DNA from: Pseudomonadota bacterium
GTDB lineage: Bacteria > Pseudomonadota > Gammaproteobacteria > Burkholderiales > Thiobacillaceae
Direction of reading: 5' to 3'
DNA: 47,487 nt
Assembly (NCBI GenBank): GCA_021802555.1
Contig: JAJZRU010000023.1
Coordinates: 1-47,487 of the forward strand
Part shown: positions 34,234-42,475 of the stretch, in pieces
How the letters are laid out: every line of letters begins with the position of its first letter
Numbering within the stretch: position 1 is the first letter of the stretch
The notes under the pieces: generated by a model
Seen by the model: only the letters and a program-made list of their open reading frames with translations
The model's database searches: none
What the model was told of the DNA's origin: nothing
Position numbers and translations under genes: made by a program

Positions 34234-35037
34234 ATGACTACCGGGAAAAAAGAATCTCGATATGCCGGGATAACTGATATAGCGCAAAGCCTCAAACGCT
34301 GGCGCGTTGCTCTCTACCTCGCGTGGAGCGATACCCGTGCCCGTTATCGGCGCAGCGTACTTGGACCATTTTGGCTCACGCTCGGAACGGCTATAGGAGT
34401 GGCTGGCTTGGGGTGGATATGGAGCGAGCTTCTAAAGATTGATCGCGCCAAATTTATTCCCTCCCTCACCGCTGGATTGATCGTTTGGCAGTTCCTAGCG
34501 GGCTGCATAACGGAAAGCACGGGCCTCTTCGTCAAGCAGAGCATTATTATCCGCAACCTCCAATTGCCTTATTTTCTTCACGTGCTTCAACTCGTCTTTC
34601 GTCATTTTGTGAACTTTGCTCACAATCTCGTCGTTTATATAGCGGTGGCAGTAATTCTTGCGGTACCGGTCACATGGGACACTCTATTGGTAATACCGGG
34701 TGTCTTCATGGTGGCCATGAACTTGTTGTGGATCACTCTGCTGTTCGGCATGTTGGGTGCGCGTTTTCGTGACCTCGAATATGCTGTCGCTGCTTTGTTG
34801 CCGCTCTTGTTCTTTATCAGCCCTGTCATTTACCGGCCAGGCTATCTATCGTTCAGCGCCCGCTTGATATGGCTGAACCCTCTTTCGCATTTCATCGAAA
34901 TCATTCGCGACCCGATGCTTGGATTTTCCCCGCCTTGGTTTGTATACGCGGCTATGGGCACCATGCTCGTGCTTGGTTGGGGAATGACGCTGAGCCTTTT
35001 CAATCAGCGGCGCAACCGCATCGCCTTTTGGGTTTAG
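34234..35037 (+). CDS. wzm: ABC-2 type polysaccharide export permease (Wzm-like)
   Basis: 267 residues from ATG 34234. The N-terminal amphipathic LALYLAWSDTRARYRRSVLGPFWLTLG-like block is characteristic of Wzm/KpsM permeases, followed by about six membrane helices and a C-terminal LNPLSHFIEIIRDPMLG. It forms the membrane channel that exports a finished lipid-linked glycan. The same frame is open upstream to 33979, but that part is toxin-cassette debris. The ATP-binding partner begins one base after its stop. Confidence 0.9.
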   Translation: MTTGKKESRYAGITDIAQSLKRWRVALYLAWSDTRARYRRSVLGPFWLTLGTAIGVAGLGWIWSELLKIDRAKFIPSLTAGLIVWQFLAGCITESTGLFVKQSIIIRNLQLPYFLHVLQLVFRHFVNFAHNLVVYIAVAVILAVPVTWDTLLVIPGVFMVAMNLLWITLLFGMLGARFRDLEYAVAALLPLLFFISPVIYRPGYLSFSARLIWLNPLSHFIEIIRDPMLGFSPPWFVYAAMGTMLVLGWGMTLSLFNQRRNRIAFWV

Positions 35038-35038
35038 C

Positions 35039-35773
35039 ATGGCGCGCCTCCAGTTCAAAAAAGTCACCGTCCAATACCCGATCTACAGCGGTCGTAGCAT
35101 GTCGCTGCGCAATCAGATTCTGCGTCTCGGCACCGGCGGAAAAATAGAGGCGGAGGCAGGGCATATCAATCTCGTCACCGCACTGAAAGACATTTCCATT
35201 GATCTGCGAGACGGCGATACAGTGGGATTGGTCGGGCACAACGGTGCTGGCAAGACGACTTTGCTGCGTGCCATGGCCGGCATCTACACGCCCATTGCCG
35301 GCGAGGTGGTGCGCGAAGGCAGCCTGGCCACCGTGTTCGAAATCGGAGCGGGCATGGACCCGGAACATTCTGGCTACGAAAACATAATTCGCATGGGCCT
35401 GATGATGGGAATGACGGCGGCCGAGGCGCGCTCAAAAATCGCGGATATCGAGGACTTTACCGAACTGGGCGATTTCTTGCAGTTGCCGGTACGCACTTAT
35501 TCTTCAGGCATGACCATGCGCCTCATGTTTGCCGTTGCCACCTCGGTACAGCCGGAAATCCTGCTCATCGACGAAATGTTCGGTACTGGCGACGCAGCTT
35601 TCCAGGAAAAAGCGCGCGCCCGAATGAAGGCGCTGATCAACTCGACGAAAATCTTCGTTTTTGCCTCACATTCGCATGAGTTATTACGCGAGTACTGCAA
35701 GCGCATATTTCGTCTGGAACATGGCGCGTTGCATGAAATCAGTATTGATACTTTAGTGTTAGGAGCCGCATGA
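35039..35773 (+). CDS. wzt: ABC polysaccharide export ATPase (Wzt-like)
   Basis: 244 residues. Walker A is GHNGAGKTTLLRAMAGIY, followed by the Q-loop region, the signature YSSGMTMRLMFAVAT (a degenerate LSGGQ as usual in Wzt/KpsT) and Walker B EILLIDEMFGTGD. It lacks the C-terminal carbohydrate-binding domain of O9a-type Wzt, so it is of the shorter type that does not need a modified chain terminus. It is coupled to wzm and overlaps the next glycosyltransferase by 4 bp. Confidence 0.93.
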   Translation: MARLQFKKVTVQYPIYSGRSMSLRNQILRLGTGGKIEAEAGHINLVTALKDISIDLRDGDTVGLVGHNGAGKTTLLRAMAGIYTPIAGEVVREGSLATVFEIGAGMDPEHSGYENIIRMGLMMGMTAAEARSKIADIEDFTELGDFLQLPVRTYSSGMTMRLMFAVATSVQPEILLIDEMFGTGDAAFQEKARARMKALINSTKIFVFASHSHELLREYCKRIFRLEHGALHEISIDTLVLGAA

Positions 35774-37035
35774 AAATTCTGGTCGATGCCTTGAATTTTG
35801 AGTTACCCCACGGCACTGGAATAAAGACTTACAGCCGAAACGTGATTTCAGCACTTTCCCATCATGGACACAGTGTTGATCTCTTGTCGGAAAAGAGTAT
35901 CGCCACCATCAAATCCGTTTCTCCGATAGCCTCATATCTCGCGGCCATTTCTTCGAACTCAACTGGGCGCACTAATCTCTCGTCAAGAATCATATCCAAA
36001 TTGCATGGCCGCAACCACAGTGGCATCGTAGGCCTTAGGGAAGTGGAAATTCGTCACCTATTGGCGATTACCCAAACTAAAGAATGGGAATGTATCGATC
36101 AGATGCGGGTTTTCCCGGGGTTGTTCGTGAAATCCTTTATCAGATCAGGGTTGGGGTTGGGGGTAAGCACAATACCCAAATCCAGCAACGCTGACGCGTT
36201 ATTTCTCACGTCCCCTATCCCGGTTTACTTGTCGCGCGGCTTGAACATTTTGACCGTACACGACATTATCCCTTTGACCCACCCGTGGTTGCTAGATCGC
36301 TGGACAACTATCGCAAAGGCCATCGGAAGTACATTAGAGGGATTATTTAAAAAAGTCGACAAGGTAATTTGCGTTTCAGAGACAACTCGCCAACAATTAT
36401 TGAGCCGATTCACCGTCGATGAACGCAAGCTTCATGTTGTCTATCAGCCATGCAAATTCTCAAACATGGGAGAAACGTGGGACGAGTTGACGGAGCACAA
36501 TATTCTGGAAGGCCTCGGTCTTACTAACGAACCCTATGTTTTATTCGTCGGCGCCATCGAGCCAAAGAAGAATGTACTGAATCTTCTTAACGCCTTCAAA
36601 TTTAATAACAGACTACCTAAACTGGTGCTCGTTGGACCTTTTGCCTGGTCTAGCGAAAAAGAGCGTGCCTTGATTACTTCTATGCCAGAAAAGGTCAGGC
36701 ACTTGGGATATCTTACAGATAACGAACTTTATGTCTTGCAGAAACATGCCAAAACATTTGTATTTCCTTCCATCGTCGAAGGGTTTGGGTTACCAGTGGT
36801 CGAAGCAATGTGGCAAGGGGTGCCTTGTGTGGTTTCAGACATCCCCGTGTTCCGCGAGCTATTCCATAACTACGCGGTTTTTGTTGACCCCTATGATTCC
36901 TGGTCAATCTCCGAAGGAATTACTAGTGCCATAAATTCAGACTGTATCGATCGAGATGCGATGATCGAATTTGTTAGAAAAAAATTCTCCTTCAAATCTT
37001 TTTCAGAAAGCCTAAAAAATACTGTCTGTGCTTAA
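35770..37035 (+). CDS. GT4-type glycosyltransferase
   Basis: 421 residues with a GT-B fold. It has KILVDALNFELPHGTGIKTYSRNV at the N-terminus, NILTVHDIIPLTHPWLL in the middle, and PYVLFVGAIEPKKNVLNLLNAF plus VFPSIVEGFGLPVVEAMWQGVPCV in the donor domain. It is notably AT-rich compared with the window average, together with the next gene, which suggests recent transfer. It is coupled to wzt by an ATGA overlap. The sugar specificity is unknown. Confidence 0.88.
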   Translation: MKILVDALNFELPHGTGIKTYSRNVISALSHHGHSVDLLSEKSIATIKSVSPIASYLAAISSNSTGRTNLSSRIISKLHGRNHSGIVGLREVEIRHLLAITQTKEWECIDQMRVFPGLFVKSFIRSGLGLGVSTIPKSSNADALFLTSPIPVYLSRGLNILTVHDIIPLTHPWLLDRWTTIAKAIGSTLEGLFKKVDKVICVSETTRQQLLSRFTVDERKLHVVYQPCKFSNMGETWDELTEHNILEGLGLTNEPYVLFVGAIEPKKNVLNLLNAFKFNNRLPKLVLVGPFAWSSEKERALITSMPEKVRHLGYLTDNELYVLQKHAKTFVFPSIVEGFGLPVVEAMWQGVPCVVSDIPVFRELFHNYAVFVDPYDSWSISEGITSAINSDCIDRDAMIEFVRKKFSFKSFSESLKNTVCA

Positions 37036-37088
37036 ATCAAAAATATAAAAACCGATCGATTTAAAGGTAAATATTAGGAGGTTTCATC

Positions 37089-38201
37089 TTGAAAAAATAT
37101 GTACAAAAAGTAATCCATGAGTTAGCAACGATAACTACGCGCGACAAAAAACCAAACATTAACGACTTGAAAGAATATACACAAAAAGTAATTCGTGAGT
37201 TGGCAATGCTAACCACGAGCGACAAAAAACCAAACATTAACGACCTATGGCTTGCACTAAAGGACGTAGACGTCTTGCGGCTAAACGTTAAAAATTTTGG
37301 CTACCACATAGCTAGAGAAATGCAACCTTTGCTTGCATCAATTGACTATTCTTCTGAACCAAGAATACATGGTTTAGTTAGTAAGCCAACAACACAAATA
37401 GACGTCGAAAGCACTTGGTTTCGATATTGGTGTAATGAAATCAAAGCCGCACCGATTTATCATAGAAAACTTTGGGAATTTGCTTTTTTGCTCCAAGGGT
37501 TGCACGAAAACGGCGTATTGCATGAGGGCAAAGAAGGTATTGGATTTGGCTGTGGGCAAGAGCCGTTGGCCTCATATTTCGCATCAAGAAAAATGAAGGT
37601 CGTGGTAACAGACCTGGCGCCAGAGAAAGTGGCTGGTCTTGGTTGGGCCGAGACTGGCCAACATGCTTCCGCCCTTGAACAAGCATATTATCCCGATATC
37701 GTTTCTCGGGAAGTGTTTGACCAGCATGTTCAGCATCGCTATGTTGACATGAATGATGTCCCAAATTTCGGGAGGGAATTTGATTTCTGTTGGTCTGTAT
37801 GTGCCTTAGAGCATCTTGGATCCATAAAAAATGGATTAGATTTCATAAGAAATTCGTTGTCCGTTTTAAGACCTGGCGGAATTGCGATACATACTACTGA
37901 ATTCAATTACCTTTCGAAAGACAAAACGATCGATAACTGGCCAACAGTACTTTTCCTTAGGGAGCACTTTGAGGAGTTAGCCACTTTACTTTCAAAACAA
38001 GGACACACTATGCTTGGGCCAGATTTCAATACTGGAAATGGTGTATTGGATAGATTCATAGATGTTCCACCATATGCAATGGGTGAAGGTTGGCTATCAA
38101 GGGATCAATGGTCGGATGCTAATCAAGCAGGGCATTTGAAACTCTCAATTGATGGATTTCCCTGTACATGCTTCGGAATCATTATTAAAAAAGCGCATTA
38201 A
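37089..38201 (+). CDS. SAM methyltransferase with a tandem N-terminal repeat
   Basis: 370 residues from a TTG with a perfect AGGAGG seven bases upstream, a case where the ribosome binding site decides a non-ATG start. Residues 2-27 and 28-53 are a direct tandem repeat of 26 residues (KKYVQKVIHELATITT... and KEYTQKVIRELAMLTT..., both ending DKKPNINDL), encoded by two 78-bp units. The methyltransferase core is GKEGIGFGCGQEPLASYFAS, VVVTDLAPEK, FCWSVCALEHLGSI and LRPGGIAIHTTEFNY. It is AT-rich. It probably modifies a glycan sugar; the substrate is not known. Confidence 0.82.
   Translation: MKKYVQKVIHELATITTRDKKPNINDLKEYTQKVIRELAMLTTSDKKPNINDLWLALKDVDVLRLNVKNFGYHIAREMQPLLASIDYSSEPRIHGLVSKPTTQIDVESTWFRYWCNEIKAAPIYHRKLWEFAFLLQGLHENGVLHEGKEGIGFGCGQEPLASYFASRKMKVVVTDLAPEKVAGLGWAETGQHASALEQAYYPDIVSREVFDQHVQHRYVDMNDVPNFGREFDFCWSVCALEHLGSIKNGLDFIRNSLSVLRPGGIAIHTTEFNYLSKDKTIDNWPTVLFLREHFEELATLLSKQGHTMLGPDFNTGNGVLDRFIDVPPYAMGEGWLSRDQWSDANQAGHLKLSIDGFPCTCFGIIIKKAH
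37092..37247 (+). repeat. 78-bp tandem duplication inside a methyltransferase gene
   Basis: Units 37092-37169 and 37170-37247 are direct repeats of equal length. Both end with the stretch encoding DKKPNINDL, which is identical at the DNA level for GACAAAAAACCAAACATTAA. The differences elsewhere show that the duplication is not brand new. Confidence 0.85.
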
Positions 38202-38247
38202 TTTTTTGTATTAAATTGAAAACTGCGTTGGAAGAATTGAGCCCTGC

Positions 38248-39396
38248 ATGCGTGTTCTTCATGTATACCGCACGTATTACCCTGACCCCCCTGGGGGACT
38301 CCAAGAAGCGATACGGCAGATTGCGCTGGCAACTACCCGCAAAGGAATTGAGAACAGGATTTTCGCGCTCTCAATAAATCCTGCGCGCAGTGAAATCGTA
38401 CGTCAGGAGGGCCGGGTATTCCGCTCGAAATCCTGGATCGCTCCAGCGTCCTGCGATTTAGGCGGAGCGGAAGCGTTCCGGATGTTTGTCGGATTGGTGA
38501 AATGGGCGGACGTGCTTCACTATCACTATCCTTGGCCATTCGCCGATCTGCTTCACGCCGTTGCCCGGCCCAAACAGCCGGCGGTGATAACTTATCACTC
38601 GGATATCGTTCGGCAGCGGCGGCTGGGTCAAGTCTATCGTCCACTGATGATGCACACGTTGAAATCGATGGCGGCAATTGTAGCTACGTCGCCCATGTAC
38701 GCCCAAACCAGCCCCGTGCTATCTGAACCAATACTACGAGAACGAGTCTGCGTCATTCCATTGGGGGTTGATGAATCCTCCTATCCCCGCGCGGGCGACG
38801 AAACTGTGCTTAAGCGACTCGGCCTCGGGGAAGCAGAGCCATTTTTTCTGTTCATTGGGGTATTGCGCTATTACAAAGGGCTGCATGTGCTGATCAAAGC
38901 CGCAGAACCCGTTCGCGCGCACGTCGTCATTGCAGGATCCGGCCCGGAGGAATCAAAGTTGCGAATACAAGCTCAAGCCGAAGGGGCAGGCAATATCCTC
39001 TTCGCCGGGCAGATTTCTGTAGCAGAAAAAGTAGCGCTATTACGGCGCTGTCGTGCCGTGGTATTGCCCTCGCATTTGCGTTCCGAAGCTTATGGAATGG
39101 TACTCGTGGAAGCCGCGATGTTTGCCAAGCCGATGATCTCGTGCGAAATAGGCACAGGGACTTCCTATGTCAACAAGGATGGCGAAACAGGTTTTGTCGT
39201 CGCGCCTGGAAGCCCTCCCGCGTTGGCAAGTGCAATGACTCGCTTATTGAGCGACCAAGCATTAGCCAACCGATTGGGGCAAAAGGCCAGGCAGCGCTAC
39301 CAGCAATTGTTGTCAGGCAATGCGTTGGGAACTGCCTATGTAGACCTCTACCGCCGCCTCGCACGATCATTTATAGGCGGTCTGAATACAGCGTAG
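38248..39396 (+). CDS. GT4-type glycosyltransferase
   Basis: 382 residues. It has MRVLHVYRTYYPDPPGGLQEAIRQIA (glycine-rich N-terminal loop), ITYHSDIVRQRRLGQVYRPLM, the donor-domain FFLFIGVLRYYKGLHVLIKA, and LPSHLRSEAYGMVLVEAAMFAKPMIS with the E-x7-E pattern. This fits GT4 mannosyl- or related transferases. GC content returns to the local normal after the AT-rich pair upstream. It is followed 8 bp later by the epimerase gene. Confidence 0.9.
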   Translation: MRVLHVYRTYYPDPPGGLQEAIRQIALATTRKGIENRIFALSINPARSEIVRQEGRVFRSKSWIAPASCDLGGAEAFRMFVGLVKWADVLHYHYPWPFADLLHAVARPKQPAVITYHSDIVRQRRLGQVYRPLMMHTLKSMAAIVATSPMYAQTSPVLSEPILRERVCVIPLGVDESSYPRAGDETVLKRLGLGEAEPFFLFIGVLRYYKGLHVLIKAAEPVRAHVVIAGSGPEESKLRIQAQAEGAGNILFAGQISVAEKVALLRRCRAVVLPSHLRSEAYGMVLVEAAMFAKPMISCEIGTGTSYVNKDGETGFVVAPGSPPALASAMTRLLSDQALANRLGQKARQRYQQLLSGNALGTAYVDLYRRLARSFIGGLNTA

Positions 39397-39404
39397 TCCA
39401 ATTG

Positions 39405-40361
39405 ATGCACACCCTCCTCACCGGCGCCACCGGCTTCCTGGGCCGGCCCATTATCCAAACCCTGTCGGCCGCCGGCATTGCGGTGCGCGCAGCGATCCGC
39501 CGCCCTAAGGATAACAGCCGCCTGCCCCCCGGCCTGGATTCCACCGCCATGGGCGACCTCTCCCCCACCACCAACTGGCACGCCGCCCTCAAGGACATCG
39601 ACGCCGTGGTGCATCTCGCCGGCCGCGCCCATGTGTTGAAGGAAGACGCCGCCGATCCTCTGGCCGAGTGTCGCCCTATCAACCGCGATGCCACGCTCAA
39701 CCTTGCCCGCCAAGCTGCGCAGGCTGGGGTGAAGCGCTTCGTGTTCGTCAGCACGGTAAAGGTGAACGGCGAGGGACGCGAAACACCCTACACGGCGCTT
39801 GATTACCCCGAACCTCACGACGCCTACGCCATCTCGAAATGGGAGGCCGAGCAGGGCCTACACGAGATTGCCGCGCAGACGGGTCTGGAGGTAGTTATCC
39901 TGCGCCCACCCTTGATCTACGGGCCGGGCGTGAAGGCCAATTTCCTGCGTCTGCTCCAAGTGGTGGACCGCGGCATTCCTCTGCCCTTGGGCGCGGTGCG
40001 CAATCGCCGCAGCCTGCTGTATGTGGAGAACTTCGCCTCCGCGCTGCTCGCCTGCCTGACCCGGCTCGAAGCCGCGGGCAAGACTTATTTCGTGCGCGAC
40101 GGCGAGGATGTTTCCAGCGCCGAGCTGGTGCGCCGCTTGGCGCGCGCGCTGGGCCGCCCGGCCCGCCTCGCGCCGGTGCCCCCGGCGCTGCTGCGGGCGG
40201 CTGGCACGCTGTTGGGAAAAAAGGCCGCGGTGGAACGGCTGCTGGGCTCGCTCACGGTGGACGATGCGCCGCTGCGCCAGGAACTCGGCTGGACGCCGCC
40301 CTTCACCTTGGCCGAAGGATTGGCCGCTACTGCGCGCTGGTACCAGCAACAGCGCGATTGA
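39405..40361 (+). CDS. NAD-dependent sugar epimerase/dehydratase
   Basis: 318 residues of the extended SDR family. It has MHTLLTGATGFLGRPIIQTL (NAD binding), VVHLAGRAHVLKEDAADP, VFVSTVKVNGEG, DAYAISKWEAEQGL (YxxxK) and LIYGPGVKANFLRLLQVV. This subgroup of GalE-like proteins often ends O-antigen loci beside an initiating transferase, which is not seen here. The ATG at 39405 is preferred over much longer upstream openings. A short 5' piece of a different but related epimerase is at 42384. Confidence 0.9.
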   Translation: MHTLLTGATGFLGRPIIQTLSAAGIAVRAAIRRPKDNSRLPPGLDSTAMGDLSPTTNWHAALKDIDAVVHLAGRAHVLKEDAADPLAECRPINRDATLNLARQAAQAGVKRFVFVSTVKVNGEGRETPYTALDYPEPHDAYAISKWEAEQGLHEIAAQTGLEVVILRPPLIYGPGVKANFLRLLQVVDRGIPLPLGAVRNRRSLLYVENFASALLACLTRLEAAGKTYFVRDGEDVSSAELVRRLARALGRPARLAPVPPALLRAAGTLLGKKAAVERLLGSLTVDDAPLRQELGWTPPFTLAEGLAATARWYQQQRD

Positions 40362-40633
40362 GGTCTGCGATGGAAGCGTCAAACGCCCTGTACCGGGCCG
40401 GGATACTGCGCCACTGCCCCGATGGTCAGAGCTGTTCCACCCCGCGCGTGGGCGGCCTGGGCATGGCACATAGCAACACCGATCTGGATTTTGGCAGAAA
40501 TGGGCTTGCGCCCACCAACGCGGAAGATCTGCCTGCTTGAGCTGAAAAGGCCGGGCGAAAAACCCAGGCCGCGCGCCGCCTCGGTATGATCGAACACCCT
40601 GCGGACATCTCCCAACAGGGGCGTGCTGCCGGG
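40362..40633. other. Intergenic stretch between the glycan locus and the toxin island
   Basis: 272 bp without a supported gene. On the minus strand a short open stretch reads VFDHTEAARGLGFSPG, which weakly resembles the DxxxARxxLGFxP ending of SDR epimerases. That could be a 3' remnant of a further epimerase but is too short to claim. No terminator hairpin with a T-run was found. Confidence 0.3.
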
Positions 40634-41965
40634 TCATGCCTCTTCCACAAGCAACCAGTCGGTGGCGCGGTGGAGCACAATGCCTGACGGGATTTCCACA
40701 GCCGAGGGGATATCGAGCGCGATCAGGCTCCGCGCGGCACCTGGGTAGTGCGGCGCCGCATCGATCAGGGCCCGCATTTCCCGCCGGCGCGTATCCGGAT
40801 CGTCGAGACTGGCGCATACCTGGACCAGTTCTTCCCTGCCTGAAGGGTAGCGAGCAAGGAAATCGACTTCGCGGCCGTCGGACGTATGCACATAGCTTAC
40901 TTCCGCGCCGCGCCGATCCAGTTCCAGCAGCACACAGGTTTCCAGCGCATGGCCGAGGTTGGCCTTGCCGGAGCGATCAAAAATCGGGGTCAGGCCGGGA
41001 TCGATCGGATAAACCTTGCGCGGATTGACCATGCGACGGCGCTCGGAAACGGTGGCAATCGAAACCATGCGTATGAGGAAGACGTCTTCCAGGTGCGCGA
41101 GATAGCTGTGCAGGGTGTCCTTGGCGACGGCGATACCCTGGGATTTGAGGTCGCCGTAAAACTTGTTCACGCTGAAGGCGCCGGCGGCGTTGCCGAGCAA
41201 CTGGCGCACCATCCAGCGCAAGGCGACCGGATGGGAAACCGCGTGGCGTTCGATGATATCGCGCAGCAGCACGACATCGACATAAGCTTTGAGCAGTTCC
41301 TGCCTGTTGCGCGAATCCAGGCCTTGAGCTTCGGGGAAGCCTCCTGCCTCCAGGTAGTTCCGCAGGGCTTTTTCCAGGTGCGAGCGTTCGGCCTTGGTCA
41401 GCCGCTCGGGCGATTTTTCCGGCTCGCGCCCACGATGGCGGAGATACTCGCGAAAGCTGAAGGGGTAAATGACGGCCTCGACGGCTCGCCCGCGCATGCT
41501 GGTCGCCACCTCGCGGGACAGCAGCTTGGCCGACGAGCCGGAAAGAAACAGGTCGACCTGCTCGCTGTCCAGCAGGCGGCGCGCAAAGGCCTCCCAGCCC
41601 GGAACCACCTGAATTTCGTCGAAGAAGAACGTGGCCCGGCGCCGATCGCGCCATTCCGGTTGCAGGCGGTAGTATTCCTCCACCACGAGATTGAGGTCGC
41701 GCGCAGACATGCCTGCAAGACGCTCGTCCTCGAAGCTGAGGTACAGCAAGCCCTCCCTTGCAATGCCCGCCGCCCGGCGGTCCGCCAGTTCCTGCCAGAG
41801 ATAGGAGGTCTTGCCGGCACGCCGCATGCCGATGACGGCGACCGCCTTGCCCCGAATCTCCGGCGGACGTATGTCCCGCCGCGTCAGTGCGGGCAGCGGC
41901 GCGCCGAGGTTGTCGACGATCTTCTGCCTGAGCACTTCCCTGAATTGTGCTTCCATAGAGGACAT
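40634..41965 (-). CDS. AAA_14/DUF4143 ATP-binding protein
   Basis: 443 residues. The N-terminal P-loop is GKAVAVIGMRRAGKTSYLWQEL, Walker B is RATFFFDEIQVVPGWE and a sensor-like FLSGSSAKLLSREVAT follows. A C-terminal DUF4143 region has YLEAGGFPEAQG, LRDIIERH, DTLHSYLAHLEDVFLIRMV, KVYPIDPGL and the nuclease-like VDFLARYPSGREELVQV. These proteins are widespread, mobile and of unclear function, often near toxin-antitoxin genes. A 21-bp palindrome lies 13 bp before the start. A C-terminal fragment of a second member is at 42476. Confidence 0.92.
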   Translation of the reverse strand: MSSMEAQFREVLRQKIVDNLGAPLPALTRRDIRPPEIRGKAVAVIGMRRAGKTSYLWQELADRRAAGIAREGLLYLSFEDERLAGMSARDLNLVVEEYYRLQPEWRDRRRATFFFDEIQVVPGWEAFARRLLDSEQVDLFLSGSSAKLLSREVATSMRGRAVEAVIYPFSFREYLRHRGREPEKSPERLTKAERSHLEKALRNYLEAGGFPEAQGLDSRNRQELLKAYVDVVLLRDIIERHAVSHPVALRWMVRQLLGNAAGAFSVNKFYGDLKSQGIAVAKDTLHSYLAHLEDVFLIRMVSIATVSERRRMVNPRKVYPIDPGLTPIFDRSGKANLGHALETCVLLELDRRGAEVSYVHTSDGREVDFLARYPSGREELVQVCASLDDPDTRRREMRALIDAAPHYPGAARSLIALDIPSAVEIPSGIVLHRATDWLLVEEA

Positions 41966-41977
41966 ATTAAATACATA

Positions 41978-41998
41978 TTGTCCTTTTTAAAAGGACAA
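41978..41998 (-). promoter_or_regulatory. Palindromic operator before the AAA_14 gene
   Basis: TTGTCCTTTT (41978-41987) and AAAAGGACAA (41989-41998) form a perfect 10-bp inverted repeat around one base. On the minus strand its first arm doubles as a -35-like TTGTCC. A weak -10 (TGTATT, 41970-41975) at 17 bp spacing would put the transcript start almost on the ATG at 41965. It suggests an autoregulated, possibly leaderless gene. Confidence 0.6.
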
Positions 41999-42140
41999 GT
42001 GTCAGGCCCAATGCTCCCGGAGAGGCCTTACCCTTGGCAGGTGCCGATGCTCCAGCGCGGCTTGCAAGGCCGGCCCGACGCATTTATCTTGCGATATTCG
42101 ACAACAGCGCGGCGAGCGACAAGTCTCTGCGCTATGTGAA

Positions 42141-42344
42141 ATGGAAATCCCCGTCGCCTCCGGCGCAAAAATTCATGCCGCTGCGGTACGCCTTGCCGTC
42201 GACCTCGGGCACCACCTGTTCGGCGCGCTTTATCACGCCGCGGCGCTTACCCTGCCAGAGGCCCTACCGGCGGCCGCTGACGAACCCTGCTGCCGCAAGG
42301 CCCGCCTCCCGGGCCGCATTCGGCGCCTGAGCGATCTGGCGTGA
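42141..42344 (+). pseudogene. C-terminal remnant of a PIN-domain (VapC-like) toxin
   Basis: 67 residues reading KIHAAAVRLAVDLGHHLFGALYHAAALTLPEA, then AAADEPCCRKARLPGRIRRLSDL. This matches the last third of PIN-domain toxins (xLAxxLGHxLFDxLYxAxAxxLxxxLVTAD...). The Asp expected in the LFDxLY position is Gly and the LVTAD strand is damaged (PAAAD). The N-terminal half with the first catalytic Asp is absent. It is therefore a dead fragment. No antitoxin was seen before it. Confidence 0.6.
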
Positions 42345-42383
42345 CGTGCCGCAAACCCTGACCATTTACAGAACAGTCGACTG

Positions 42384-42475
42384 ATGCGCGTGCTCGTTAC
42401 CGGCGCGACCGGTTTTGTGGGGAGGCCCGCCACCCGGACGTTGACGGAGGCCGGCCACGCGGTGCGGACGGCGGC
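42384..42475 (+). pseudogene. 5' remnant of an NAD-dependent epimerase
   Basis: The stretch reads MRVLVTGATGFVGRPATRTLTEAG, then HAVRTAARR, the N-terminal NAD-binding strand of an SDR epimerase. It is then cut and joined to a DUF4143 fragment in another frame. It resembles the start of the epimerase at 39405 but is not a close copy. The pattern of a truncated sugar-gene 5' end joined to a toxin-island gene repeats what is seen at fcl. Confidence 0.7.

Noticed and set aside
39141..39404. N-terminal extension of the epimerase reading frame
   Set aside because: It lies over the end of the glycosyltransferase gene and does not belong to the NAD-binding fold, which starts at the ATG at 39405.
40379..40615. 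Minus-strand open frame resembling an SDR C-terminus
   Set aside because: Only about 16 residues look familiar; too short to call a gene or remnant with confidence.
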